Source: Hyphomicrobiales bacterium (GTDB lineage Bacteria; Pseudomonadota; Alphaproteobacteria; Rhizobiales; Rhizobiaceae). From it: 64,000 nucleotides of DNA. The stretch is taken from positions 62,001 to 126,000 of the forward strand of contig UCGV01000019.1 in NCBI GenBank assembly GCA_900471925.1. The letters run 5' to 3'. Each line of letters starts with the position of its first letter. Position 1 is the first letter of the stretch. The position numbers and the translations under genes are program-made. Under the pieces are notes generated by a model, which was not told the DNA's origin, did no database searches, and was given only the letters and a program-made list of their open reading frames with translations. Positions 42,443-51,204 of this stretch are shown one piece after another.

Positions 42443-43954
42443 ATGATTCAAGTTATGTTCGGGGCGCTATTCAACCTCGTTAGCTCGCCCCATATCATGG
42501 GCCTTATGCTGATCGCCGTGGTCTTCGGACTGATCGTCGGCGTAACGCCGGGTATCGGTGGCAAGCTGTCGATCGCAATGGCTATTCCATTCGTCTACGG
42601 CATGGACATGGTGGCGGGAGCGGTGTTCCTGCTGACAATGCACGCCGTCAACGGCACCAGTGGCCAGATATCCAGTATCATGTTCGGCATTCCCGGCGAC
42701 GGTGACGATGCCGCGACCACGCTGGACGGGTATCCGCTGGCAAAACAGGGACAGGCGGCACGCGCTCTCGGGGCCAGTATCACGGCATCGGGCGTCGGCG
42801 GCATCATCGGCGCGGTCGTCTTCGCGATCATGATTCCGGTCCTTGAGCCTGTTATCCTGATGTTCAGCCCGGCGGAATTCTTCCTGATCGCCCTGCTCGG
42901 CATCAGCTTCATCGCTTTCCTTTCGAGCGGCAGCCGCATCGTCAAGGGTCTCATCGTCGGCTTCTACGGCTTGATGCTGTCCACAGTCGGCATGGACCCG
43001 ATCACGGGCACGCCACGCTATTCCGGCGACTTCCTGTTCCTTTGGGATGGCGTCAGTCTGGTTACGGCAGTGCTTGCTATGTTCGCCATCCCGGAAATGA
43101 TCTCACTCAGCACGAAGGGCGGCTCGATTTCCGCTGTGCCGATGGATACAGGCTTTTCCTACAAGCAGCTTCTGTCGGGCGTAAGGGAAGTGCCGCGTCA
43201 CTGGTGGCTGGTTCTGCGCACCTCGGTCATCGGCGCCATCATCGGCATGATCCCGGGGCTCGGCGGTTCCACCGCGGCGTGGCTTTGCTACGGCCATGCC
43301 GTGCAGAGTTCCAAACATCCCGAACGCTTCGGCAAGGGCGCGATCGAGGGCGTCATTGCGCCGGAAACCGCGAGTAACGGCAAGGAAGGTGGCTCCCTGC
43401 TGCCGACGCTGTTCTTCGGCATTCCTGGTTCATCAGGCATGGCTGTGCTGCTCGGCGCTTTCCTGATCCTCGGCATTCAGCCGGGTGCTCTGATGGTGAC
43501 CCAGCATCTCGATCTCGTCTGGACGCTGATCTGGGCACTCGTCGTCGGCAACCTGATCGCCGTCTCGATATTGCTCGTCATCTGTCGCTGGGTCGCGGTG
43601 CTGACCTTCGTGAACGGCCGCATGCTCGTGCCTTTCATCCTGGTCTTCGTATCGCTCGGCTGCTTCGTCAGTGATTTCCAGTGGCAGAACCTGATCGTCC
43701 TCGTGCTTTTCAGCTTCATCGGCTACGGTTTCCTGCGGGCCGACTGGCCGCGTGCACCCTTCGTCATCGGCCTGGTGCTTGGTGGCAAGGCAGAAGCCTC
43801 GCTTAATCAGGCGCTGCAGCTCTGGGGCTTCAGCTTCTTCCTGCGGCCGCTGTCGCTGGTCCTGATCGCGATGATCCTCGGACTGATGGGTTACGCCTTC
43901 TATCGCAACTTCCGCCCGGCCGCACGCCGGTCCAACGTGGAGGTCAGCCCATGA
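42443..43954 (+). CDS. tctA: Tripartite tricarboxylate transporter large permease TctA
   Basis: 503 aa, about twelve hydrophobic spans. Family features: GLIVGVTPGIGGKLSIAMAIPFVYGMD at the N-terminus, GISFIAFLSSGSR, and the repeated glycine-rich motif IIGMIPGLGGSTAAWLCYGHA and PGSSGMAVLLGAFLILGIQPG. Carries carboxylic acids in exchange for protons or sodium with TctB and the periplasmic TctC; in aromatic clusters TctABC brings in acids such as phthalate-type compounds. ATG overlaps no neighbour; GGGAGGAG lies twelve bases upstream. The stop overlaps tctB by four bases. Confidence 0.95.
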   Translation: MIQVMFGALFNLVSSPHIMGLMLIAVVFGLIVGVTPGIGGKLSIAMAIPFVYGMDMVAGAVFLLTMHAVNGTSGQISSIMFGIPGDGDDAATTLDGYPLAKQGQAARALGASITASGVGGIIGAVVFAIMIPVLEPVILMFSPAEFFLIALLGISFIAFLSSGSRIVKGLIVGFYGLMLSTVGMDPITGTPRYSGDFLFLWDGVSLVTAVLAMFAIPEMISLSTKGGSISAVPMDTGFSYKQLLSGVREVPRHWWLVLRTSVIGAIIGMIPGLGGSTAAWLCYGHAVQSSKHPERFGKGAIEGVIAPETASNGKEGGSLLPTLFFGIPGSSGMAVLLGAFLILGIQPGALMVTQHLDLVWTLIWALVVGNLIAVSILLVICRWVAVLTFVNGRMLVPFILVFVSLGCFVSDFQWQNLIVLVLFSFIGYGFLRADWPRAPFVIGLVLGGKAEASLNQALQLWGFSFFLRPLSLVLIAMILGLMGYAFYRNFRPAARRSNVEVSP

Positions 43955-44496
43955 CCTTGAAGAACATCAGCTTCAGCACTGCGCTGACCTTCATCATGCT
44001 TGCGATCTTTACGTCGATGGTGGTGATTTCCTTCGACTATCCGTCCAAGGCGCGCTTCATGCCGCTCGTCGTCGGACTGCCGGGGATCGTGCTCTGTCTG
44101 ATCCAGCTCGCGGTCGATCTGTTCCGCTCGCCTTCGACAGATAATACCGCGACTTCGCTCGGCCAGTCCATCGCGGCAGCCAGCGCACCGGAAAGCCAGC
44201 ACGAGGAACTGCCGGAATTCGGGCCGCACACGGCACGGCAGGAAGTCATCATGTGGAGCTATTTCATCAGCTTCATCGCCGGTGTCATCCTGTTCGGCTT
44301 CTATATCAGTGTACCGATCATGCTGCTCACGTTCCTGCGCCGGCAAGGTGAGGCGAGTTGGAAATTGGCTCTGGCACTGGCGATAGCCGCAACGCTTGCT
44401 CTTTACCTGATGTTCGGACGCCTGCTCGGCATCGAACTTCATCCGGGCTTCGTCACGCGTTGGGCCATGCACGCCCTCGGTCTGGGCGCCATCTAG
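43951..44496 (+). CDS. tctB: Tripartite tricarboxylate transporter small permease TctB
   Basis: 181 aa with four hydrophobic spans (LTFIMLAIFTSMVVISF, RFMPLVVGLPGIVLCLIQLAV, ISFIAGVILFGFYI, LALALAIAATLALYLMFG) and a variable central loop of about 40 residues, the usual TctB shape. The start overlaps the tctA stop. Accessory membrane subunit. Confidence 0.92.
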   Translation: MTLKNISFSTALTFIMLAIFTSMVVISFDYPSKARFMPLVVGLPGIVLCLIQLAVDLFRSPSTDNTATSLGQSIAAASAPESQHEELPEFGPHTARQEVIMWSYFISFIAGVILFGFYISVPIMLLTFLRRQGEASWKLALALAIAATLALYLMFGRLLGIELHPGFVTRWAMHALGLGAI

Positions 44497-44655
44497 CGGA
44501 AAACCGCTCGCAGGATTTCAGGCCGCCGACGAGAGAGCCGGCGGCGGAGAAGAGAGAAATGCCGGTCAACGATACCGCCGAGGAGACGGAGTGGCCGGCA
44601 TGATCAAGGAGCAGCAGGCTTACAGTCTTTGACAAACTCAATGGGAGGGAAGCAT

Positions 44656-45660
44656 ATGAATATCAACGCAATTCGCATGACGGCTCTGGGCTTAGGCGCC
44701 GGCCTTGCAATGCTGGCGGGATCCGCAGCAGCGCAGGAAGGCCCTGACTTCTTCAAGGGCAAGACGGTCAACTACATCGTCGCCACCGCCCCCGGCGGCG
44801 GATATGACACCAACGGACGCCTCGTCGCCCAGTTCATGCAGAAACATCTGCCGGGTTCGACCTTCGTGGTTCAGAACATGCCGGGTGCAGGCCACCTGAT
44901 CGGTGCAAATTTCATCTATGCTTCCGATCCTGACGGCTTGACCTTCGGCACGTTCAATACTGGCCTGATCTACGGCCAGCTTGCCGGCAACCCGGGCATC
45001 AAGTTCGATCTCGCCCAGATGTCCTGGATCGGAAAGGTCTCCTCCGATCCGCGCGTTATCGTGGTGTCCAAGGACTCCGGCATCAACAGCTATGAAGATC
45101 TGGCCAATCTGAAGGAGCCGGTCAAGTTTGCCTCTGCAGGTGTTGGCTCCGCTTCGACGATTGAAACGACGATGCTCGTCAAGGCGCTCGGCCTGAAGAT
45201 CCAGGTTGTCTCCGGCTATAACGGCAGTGACGACCAGCTCGCGATGCGTCGTGGCGAAGTGCAGGGCATCATCGGCTCGCGCTCGACCTTCCAGCCCTTC
45301 GTAGATGCCGGCAACGGCAAGCTGATTGCGCAGATCGGTGGCTCGGAAACCGACATTCCCCAGCTTGCATCCCTGGTCAACAACGACGACGCCAAGCGCG
45401 TTATCGCCCTCGTCGAATCGCAGAGCGATATCTCGCGCCTGACTGCCGGCCCCGCTGACATTCCGGCAGACCGTCTGAAGGCACTGCGTGACGCCTATAC
45501 TTCTGCAACTGCAGATCCTGAATTCCTCGCAAAGGCAAAGGAAATCGGCGTTCCGGTCGATCCGAAGATCGGCGATGACGTCGGCAACCTCGTCAAGGGT
45601 GCGATGAATCAGACGCCTGAGGTCGTCGACTTCCTGAAGCAGTCGCTGAAAGAAGACTAA
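44656..45660 (+). CDS. tctC: Periplasmic solute-binding protein TctC (Bug family)
   Basis: 334 aa. Signal peptide MNINAIRMTALGLGAGLAML with cleavage near SAAAQ-EG, then the Bug-fold N-terminus FFKGKTVNYIVATAPGGGYDTNGRLVAQ (the PGGGYD loop binds the ligand carboxylate) and VVQNMPGAGHLIGANFIY. Captures the imported organic acid and passes it to TctAB. Start ATG 44656 has GGGAGGGA upstream; the longer frame is not needed. 159 bases separate it from tctB, unusual for a tight operon, but a strong terminator follows tctC only. Confidence 0.95.
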   Translation: MNINAIRMTALGLGAGLAMLAGSAAAQEGPDFFKGKTVNYIVATAPGGGYDTNGRLVAQFMQKHLPGSTFVVQNMPGAGHLIGANFIYASDPDGLTFGTFNTGLIYGQLAGNPGIKFDLAQMSWIGKVSSDPRVIVVSKDSGINSYEDLANLKEPVKFASAGVGSASTIETTMLVKALGLKIQVVSGYNGSDDQLAMRRGEVQGIIGSRSTFQPFVDAGNGKLIAQIGGSETDIPQLASLVNNDDAKRVIALVESQSDISRLTAGPADIPADRLKALRDAYTSATADPEFLAKAKEIGVPVDPKIGDDVGNLVKGAMNQTPEVVDFLKQSLKED

Positions 45661-45677
45661 GCGACCCGAGCTTGATT

Positions 45678-45700
45678 GCCGGGCGGCACGGCCGCCCGGC
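45678..45700 (+). terminator. Rho-independent terminator of tctABC
   Basis: Stem GCCGGGCGGC / GCCGCCCGGC (45678-45687 and 45691-45700), loop ACG, followed by TTTGC, 17 bases after the tctC stop. Confidence 0.8.
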
Positions 45701-46034
45701 TTTGCTCAAAGCTGGTGAGGGAAGGCAGTTTCGACATGGACACCAAGGTCACCGTCGCCGGTCATGACAGGACGGCGAAGAGGGAGGGCATGCCCTTTGC
45801 TCGGCGGTCGGGTATCATTGCCGACTTGATCGCCTCCCCCTCAGCACGCTCAATCCGCGTGCAAGCGATCGCGGTCTCCATGAAACGCTCGTCAACCAAA
45901 ACGATAGTAACCCGGCGAAGATCACAGTGCAGATCACGCATGGTTATGCCAGGGCAACCGCTGAACCGTTCGACGTGGTGACGCAGCACGAAGGTTATGC
46001 GCTTGAGCGCTGAGAGGCATTGGGGGAGGCAGGG
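45701..46034. other. Spacer between tctC and the NAD-binding oxidoreductase; no gene recognised
   Basis: Short open frames run on both strands here, including a plus-strand frame from ATG 45736 and a long minus-strand frame that continues under the next gene, but none gives recognisable protein and their codon use is not convincing. It may hold a decayed gene fragment. GGGGGAGG at its right end is the ribosome binding site of the oxidoreductase. Confidence 0.5.
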
Positions 46035-46892
46035 ATGAAGGTCGCGGTAGTCGGTACGGGGGAAATGGGGCTCGCCATGGCAGGCCATATGCTCGATCGC
46101 GGGCATGAGGTCTCGGCCTTCGACGTCAGTGCGGAGCGCTTGGCGGCCGCGGCCGAAAAAGGCATCAGGGCGGCGGGCGCGCTTTCGGACCTGTCGGACG
46201 CGGAGGCCTATATTCTGGTTGTCGCCACCGATCAGCAGGTGATCGATGTCTGCGAAGCGCTCTCTGAAAGTGCGGCACAGGGATCGATCATCGCGGTTGC
46301 CGCGACGATCAGCCCGGAGACGATGTTGCAGCTCGGGCCGAAACTGAAGGAGAAGGGCATCGGCCTCGTCGATGCGCCTGTCGTCTACGGTGCCTCGGGT
46401 GCGCGGTCGGGAACGCTGCTGTCGCTCTGCGGTGGCAGCGAGGAGGATGTCGAGCGCATCCGTCCGGCGCTGATGTGTTATAGTCGCGATGTGGTGCGCG
46501 TCGGGCCGCTCGGCTCCGGCCAGATCGCCAAATCCTGCAACAACCTGCTGCATTGGGTTCATTGCGTCGCCAATTACGAAACGCTGCTGATTGCCAAGCG
46601 TTATGGCATCGATGCGCAGCGCATGCGTGAGATCCTGCTTCTGTGCCCCGGTACGAACGGCACGCTGGCGCGCTGGGATACGACGCGCTTCACCTGGCAG
46701 GAAAAGGACATGGACGTGACGCTGGAGCTTGCCCAGAAGGCTGGCCTGATGCTGCCGCTGGCAGGTCAGGTGGACCAGATCATCAAGTCGCTGAAGGCCG
46801 ACGATGTGAAGGGCCTGCTCTATGGAGAAGAGGCCAGCTATCTCGGCAAGACCGTGCGACCGATGTCACCGGCTGAAGGCGGGGTTGCCTGA
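46035..46892 (+). CDS. NAD(P)-dependent oxidoreductase, 3-hydroxyisobutyrate dehydrogenase family
   Basis: 285 aa beta-hydroxyacid dehydrogenase. Dinucleotide motif VAVVGTGEMGLAMAGHMLDRG (GxGxMGxxxA), substrate loop DAPVVYGASGARSGTL, and the catalytic Lys in GSGQIAKSCNNLLH (about residue 163). It oxidises or reduces a short hydroxyacid or a semialdehyde-derived intermediate. ATG 46035 has GGGGGAGG upstream. It precedes the first bicupin by 129 bases on the same strand and could be cotranscribed with it. Confidence 0.87.
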   Translation: MKVAVVGTGEMGLAMAGHMLDRGHEVSAFDVSAERLAAAAEKGIRAAGALSDLSDAEAYILVVATDQQVIDVCEALSESAAQGSIIAVAATISPETMLQLGPKLKEKGIGLVDAPVVYGASGARSGTLLSLCGGSEEDVERIRPALMCYSRDVVRVGPLGSGQIAKSCNNLLHWVHCVANYETLLIAKRYGIDAQRMREILLLCPGTNGTLARWDTTRFTWQEKDMDVTLELAQKAGLMLPLAGQVDQIIKSLKADDVKGLLYGEEASYLGKTVRPMSPAEGGVA

Positions 46893-47021
46893 CGCTTCCG
46901 CCTGCAACTGAATTTACGCCCGCGCATGCGTGCCGGATCCGTCCGCAATTGCGCCGAACCGCCACTCCGTCCCCGGATGGATTTCATGGCGAAACCGAAA
47001 CGAGAAATCGAGAGTGAGACT

Positions 47022-48242
47022 ATGTCCGTCAGTGAAAAACCAACCGTAGCCGATCCCGTTGCGACCAGCGATCCCGGCAATTCGAAGTTCCTGGTCGATC
47101 CCTATGGCAACTGGTCGAAGGGCGAGGGCATCCCGATCCACTTCGACTATGGCCATGACCTGCTGGCGCTGGAGACCGGCGATTGGGACCGTTATGACGC
47201 CCGCGGCTGCTTTGCCCATACCAACGGGATGGGCGACTTCATGGCGAACTACGTCATCGAAGTCCTGCCCGGCAAGAAGACACGGCCGGTCAAACATCTC
47301 TACGAAGCCTTTTTCTATGTGCTCTCCGGTTATGGCTCGACCACCGTCTGGCTGCCGAACGGCGAAACGCGGACTTTCGAATGGGGTCCGAAGGCGCTCT
47401 TCGCCATTCCGCTGAACTGCCAGTATCAGTTCCACAACGGCTCCGGCCAGGAGACGGTACGGCTTTCCTGCACCAATGATGCGCCGCTGACGATCAACCT
47501 CTACCACAATCTCAAGTTCGTCTTCGAAAACGACTTCGAATTCGAGGACCGTCTCGGCGGCGCCAAGCATTTCGAGGGTGAGGGTGTTCTCTACTCCTAC
47601 GGCGCGGAATCGGCACGCAAGATCCAGAATGTCTGGGAAACCAACTTCGTGCACGACCTCACGAGCTTCAAGCTTTACGAATTCGACGGTCGCGGCAAGG
47701 GTTCGCTGAACGTCAACTTCGTGCTTGCCGACGGTACGATGCATTCGCATGTCTCCCAGATGCCGGTCGGCCGCTACAAGAAGGCACATCGCCATGCCGC
47801 GGGCACGCACGTCCATGCCGTTGATGGCGAGGGCTATTCGCTGATGTGGTACGAAGGGGAATCCGAATTCAAGGAAATCCCGTGGCGCCACGGCTTCATG
47901 TATACACCGCCCTTCTGGATGTACCACCAGCATTTCAATACCTGCGACCAGCCCGCGCGCTATGTTGCCTGCTCGCTCGGCAGCCGCCGTTATCCCTTCA
48001 TCTCGCTGCGCCGCAAGAGCGCCGAAGGCGGCGGTGCGACCTCGGTCAAGGATGGCGGTCGCCAGATCGAATACGAGGATCAGGATCCGCGCGTTCATCG
48101 CAAGTTCCTCGAGGAACTGCAGAAGACCGGCGTACCTTCCGCCATGGGTGACATCTTCGACGAGCCGGCTATCATGGCCCTGCCGAAGGAAAGCCTGACC
48201 GGCGTCATCAAGACCCCGATCCTTGCCGGCCCGGCAAGCTGA
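47022..48242 (+). CDS. Bicupin protein 1 (first gene of cupin/EutA-like pair 1)
   Basis: 406 aa with two cupin barrels. The first (about 80-150) has KHLYEAFFYVLSGYG (H92, E95) but lacks the first His of the HxH motif, and the second-motif His is Tyr135, so its metal site is probably lost. The second (about 240-330) is complete: H256-x-H258 in GRYKKAHRHAAG, then H263, and H302 in FWMYHQHFN. Gentisate-type dioxygenases and various isomerases share this fold; the real reaction is unknown. ATG 47022 is preceded by GAGAGTGAG; ATG 46986 is an alternative. Followed after 63 bases, containing a GC-rich hairpin, by an EutA-like gene. Confidence 0.82.
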   Translation: MSVSEKPTVADPVATSDPGNSKFLVDPYGNWSKGEGIPIHFDYGHDLLALETGDWDRYDARGCFAHTNGMGDFMANYVIEVLPGKKTRPVKHLYEAFFYVLSGYGSTTVWLPNGETRTFEWGPKALFAIPLNCQYQFHNGSGQETVRLSCTNDAPLTINLYHNLKFVFENDFEFEDRLGGAKHFEGEGVLYSYGAESARKIQNVWETNFVHDLTSFKLYEFDGRGKGSLNVNFVLADGTMHSHVSQMPVGRYKKAHRHAAGTHVHAVDGEGYSLMWYEGESEFKEIPWRHGFMYTPPFWMYHQHFNTCDQPARYVACSLGSRRYPFISLRRKSAEGGGATSVKDGGRQIEYEDQDPRVHRKFLEELQKTGVPSAMGDIFDEPAIMALPKESLTGVIKTPILAGPAS

Positions 48243-48254
48243 CGACCGCCAGTG

Positions 48255-48279
48255 AGCCGCGCGGAACCTGCGCGGCTCA
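48255..48279 (+). terminator. GC-rich hairpin between bicupin 1 and EutA-like 1
   Basis: Stem GAGCCGCGC / GCGCGGCTC (48255-48263 and 48271-48279), seven-base loop, no T run. It may partly terminate or protect the upstream message so that more cupin than ATPase is made. Pair 2 has no room for such an element. Confidence 0.45.
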
Positions 48280-48305
48280 AGCATATGCAGAGGGAATAGC
48301 GTCAC

Positions 48306-49811
48306 GTGCACGACCTCGATTTCGACCATGAACATGGTGATCTCTCCGATGAGGAACGCCGGGTCATTTCCGATTGGCTCTGGCAGCAGGAAACCGTCGA
48401 GCTTCTGACCGTCGGCATCGATATCGGCAGCTCGACCTCGCATCTGCTTTTTGCTCGTGTCGTCATGCGGCGCGAGACCGAGGAACTGTCGAGCCGCTTT
48501 CAGGTCATCGACCGGCAGGTCGTGTGGCGTTCACCGATCCTGCTGACGCCTTTCCTGCCCGATGGCACGATCGATGCGCAGGAGCTCCGGCATTTCTTCG
48601 CCCATTGCTACGAGGATGCCGGCTACAAGCGCAGCCATATCGATACAGGCGCCGTGATCCTGACCGGCGAAGCGATCAAGAAGAGGAATGCGCGGGCGAT
48701 CGACGAGATCTTCGCCAGCGAATCCGGCCGCTTCGTCTGCGCGACCGCCGGCCACAAGCTGGAATGCATGCTTGCGGCTCACGGCTCTGGGGCGACCGAG
48801 CTTTCGAAGAAGCGCAATGCCTGCGGCCTGCATGTCGATATCGGTGGCGGCACGACGAAACTCGCGCTGATCAGCAAGGGCGAAATCCTCGATGTGGCGG
48901 CCTTTGCCGTTGGCGGCCGTCTGGTCGCCCAGGACAAGACAGGGACATGGACCCGCGTCGATGAATCGGCGGCACTCGTCGCCGACGAGCTGGGGCTCTC
49001 GACCGATCCGGAAACACTTGCAAAACCGGAGGTTCGGCTGGCGATCGTCAAGAGATTGGCTGCAGCTGCCGTCGATCAGATACTCGGTAGTCCCCTCGAT
49101 GCGCTCGGACAAAAGCTACTGCTGACAGAACCGCTGGAACGCAGCTTGCGCCCCGACTACGTCACGTTCTCGGGCGGCGTATCGGAATATATCTTCGAAT
49201 ACGAGACGGCCGATCACGGCGATATTGCCCAGATGCTCGCGAAGGAACTCATCGCCCAGCTGACGCCGCGCCTTGAGGTGCCGATCGTCGATGCCGGGCA
49301 GCGTATCCGCGCAACCGTCATCGGCGCTTCACAGTTCACGGTGCAGGTGAGCGGGAAGACCATGTATCGCAGCGGCGACAAGGGCCTGCCCTCCCACAAT
49401 ATTCCGGTCGTCCATCTCGGCCATGCCGTGCCTGAAAATGTCGATGCGGAAGCGATCGCCAAGGCCTTTGCCAGTGGCGCCGGCCGACGCGACAGCGATA
49501 TCGCGGCGCCGCTTGCGCTTGCTTTTACCTTTACGGGTCTGCCCGATTATCCTCGACTTCTTGAGCTTGCCAAGGCGATCAAGATGTTCGCGGCGCCTGA
49601 CGGCCAGCGCAGCGAATTGCTGGTGCTGGTGATCGACGGCGATATCGGCCTGACACTCGGCCGTATCCTCGACCGCGAACTGAAGATCGGCCCGCAGTTG
49701 ATCTCGATCGACGGCGTGCAGCTGAAGGAACTCGACTTCGTCGATCTCGGCGAATTCATCAATCCGCCGGGCGTCGTGCCCGTCGTGATCAAGTCGCTTT
49801 TGTTTTCATAA
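48306..49811 (+). CDS. EutA-like ASKHA-fold ATPase 1 (reactivating-factor family)
   Basis: 501 aa of the EutA family, whose known member reactivates B12-dependent ethanolamine ammonia-lyase by ATP-driven cofactor exchange. Phosphate-binding loops: VGIDIGSSTSH (37-46) and HVDIGGGTTKLAL (177-189); family segments IDTGAVILTGEAIKKRNARAI, FSGGVSEYIF and the C-terminal PVVIKSLLF are present. No eutB, eutC or other B12 enzyme is in the window; the partner by position is bicupin 1. Start GTG 48306, with AGAGGG further upstream than usual. The acidic N-terminal extension (HDLDFDHEHGDLSDEE) is absent from the second copy in this form. Confidence 0.85.
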   Translation: MHDLDFDHEHGDLSDEERRVISDWLWQQETVELLTVGIDIGSSTSHLLFARVVMRRETEELSSRFQVIDRQVVWRSPILLTPFLPDGTIDAQELRHFFAHCYEDAGYKRSHIDTGAVILTGEAIKKRNARAIDEIFASESGRFVCATAGHKLECMLAAHGSGATELSKKRNACGLHVDIGGGTTKLALISKGEILDVAAFAVGGRLVAQDKTGTWTRVDESAALVADELGLSTDPETLAKPEVRLAIVKRLAAAAVDQILGSPLDALGQKLLLTEPLERSLRPDYVTFSGGVSEYIFEYETADHGDIAQMLAKELIAQLTPRLEVPIVDAGQRIRATVIGASQFTVQVSGKTMYRSGDKGLPSHNIPVVHLGHAVPENVDAEAIAKAFASGAGRRDSDIAAPLALAFTFTGLPDYPRLLELAKAIKMFAAPDGQRSELLVLVIDGDIGLTLGRILDRELKIGPQLISIDGVQLKELDFVDLGEFINPPGVVPVVIKSLLFS

Positions 49812-49868
49812 CGGACGGCGTGATGGCCTTGATTTGAAGGCCGGGCGGATGTACGTTGAGTTTAAATT

Positions 49869-49893
49869 GGAACGATGTTCTGCATAGAAGAAC
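49869..49893 (+). promoter_or_regulatory. Operator B: three half-sites upstream of bicupin 2
   Basis: GGAAC (49869), GTTCT (49877), AGAAC (49889), spacing 8 then 12, as in operators A and C. 22 of 28 bases match the region around operator A. It ends 70 bases before the bicupin 2 start and links that unit to the oxygenase regulon. Confidence 0.65.
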
Positions 49894-49963
49894 ATCTGGT
49901 TGGGAGGAACGCCCACGGCGCTGAATGTGTCTAGGGGCGGCCTTGTATCGAGAGGAGAAACCC

Positions 49964-51202
49964 ATGCATCAGGATCCACTTGGCGGCGGTACAGGCACGC
50001 ATTGGCACGAGCCGGCCGGCACGAAGAAGGCAGGCTTCGGCGAGTTCAAGAAGCAGCCGACGCCCTATGACCAGTTCATGGAAGAAGAGGGTATCCCCGT
50101 CTTCCGCGATCTCGGCATCTCCAACGTCAAGAACCTGCCGCTGAAGCCCTGGAAGCGTACCGGCGGCCGCGGCAGCTATATCCAGCTCTACGGCACGGAA
50201 ACCAAGTGGGGCTGTCACCTGGTCGAAGTTCCCGCCGCCGGCGAACTCAATCCGGAAAAGCATATGTACGAGGAGATCTACCTCGTCGTGGAAGGCCGCG
50301 GCTCGACGGAAGTCTGGCTCGAAGGCGAAGGCAGGAAACACGTTTTCGAATGGCAGGAAGGATCGATGTTCTCGATCCCGATGAATGCCTGGCACCGTAT
50401 CGTCAACGCCACCAACAGCCCGGCGCTGCTGCTCGGCGGTACGACGGCACCGGTGGTGGTCAATGCCATCCAGAATTTCGACGCCGTCTATAACAATCCC
50501 TTTGTCTTCCGCGATCGCTTCTCGGGCGCCGACGATTTCTACAAGTATCGCGAAGAGATCGAGCCGGATCCGGTGCGTGGTCTTGCCATGCGCCGCACCA
50601 ACTTCCTGCCGGACGCGGTCAATTGCGATCTGCCGCTCGATAATCGTCGTTCGGTCGGCTATCGCCGCGTCGAGCCCTTCATGACCAACAACAATTTCTA
50701 CTACTGGATCGGCCAGCATGAGAACGGTCGTTATTCCAAGGCTCACGCTCACACGTCTGCGGCAATCCTGATCTGCCTGAAGGGCGAAGGCTATACCTAT
50801 ACCTGGCCGGAAGAATGCGGTGTCAATCCTTGGGAAAACGGCCATGCCGACCGCGTACGTCGTCTCGACTACGGTCCGTTTGGCATGGTGACGGCGGCTC
50901 CCGGCGGCTCTCGCTGGTATCACCAGCATTTCAGCGTCTCCAAGGACGACTTCCGTCTCACCGCCTGGTTCGGGCCGCACAATCCGGGCCGCGATCCGGG
51001 TGCGCCGGGTGAAAAGCATACGGACTATACGGCAATCGACGTCAACGAAGGCGGCACCGCCATCCCGTACTGGATGGAGGATCCCTATATCCGCAAGGAA
51101 TATGAGGCGCTGCTCAAGAAGAACGGCGTCGAGGTGCGCATGAAGCCGGAATGGTACGAGAAGCCGGCCGATACGACGAAAAAGAAGTCGACTGTCGTCT
51201 GA
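49964..51202 (+). CDS. Bicupin protein 2 (first gene of cupin/EutA-like pair 2)
   Basis: 412 aa with two cupin barrels, related to bicupin 1 in the second barrel. First barrel (about 85-150): KHMYEEIYLVVEG (H100, E104) and PMNAWHRIVN (H144), so more of its metal site is kept than in bicupin 1. Second barrel: H261-x-H263 (GRYSKAHAHTSAA) and H320/H322 (RWYHQHFSVS). The shared signatures GRYxKAHxH and YHQHF between the two bicupins support common origin. ATG 49964 has GAGGAGA upstream. Two bases separate its stop from EutA-like 2, so the two proteins are almost certainly made together. Enzymatic role unknown; ring-opening dioxygenase or isomerase are candidates. Confidence 0.83.
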   Translation: MHQDPLGGGTGTHWHEPAGTKKAGFGEFKKQPTPYDQFMEEEGIPVFRDLGISNVKNLPLKPWKRTGGRGSYIQLYGTETKWGCHLVEVPAAGELNPEKHMYEEIYLVVEGRGSTEVWLEGEGRKHVFEWQEGSMFSIPMNAWHRIVNATNSPALLLGGTTAPVVVNAIQNFDAVYNNPFVFRDRFSGADDFYKYREEIEPDPVRGLAMRRTNFLPDAVNCDLPLDNRRSVGYRRVEPFMTNNNFYYWIGQHENGRYSKAHAHTSAAILICLKGEGYTYTWPEECGVNPWENGHADRVRRLDYGPFGMVTAAPGGSRWYHQHFSVSKDDFRLTAWFGPHNPGRDPGAPGEKHTDYTAIDVNEGGTAIPYWMEDPYIRKEYEALLKKNGVEVRMKPEWYEKPADTTKKKSTVV

Positions 51203-51204
51203 TC

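Noticed and set aside
45762..46562. Minus-strand 266-codon frame under the NAD-binding oxidoreductase
   Set aside because: It is antisense to a clear dehydrogenase gene for most of its length and has no recognisable domain; only its last part lies in a spacer.
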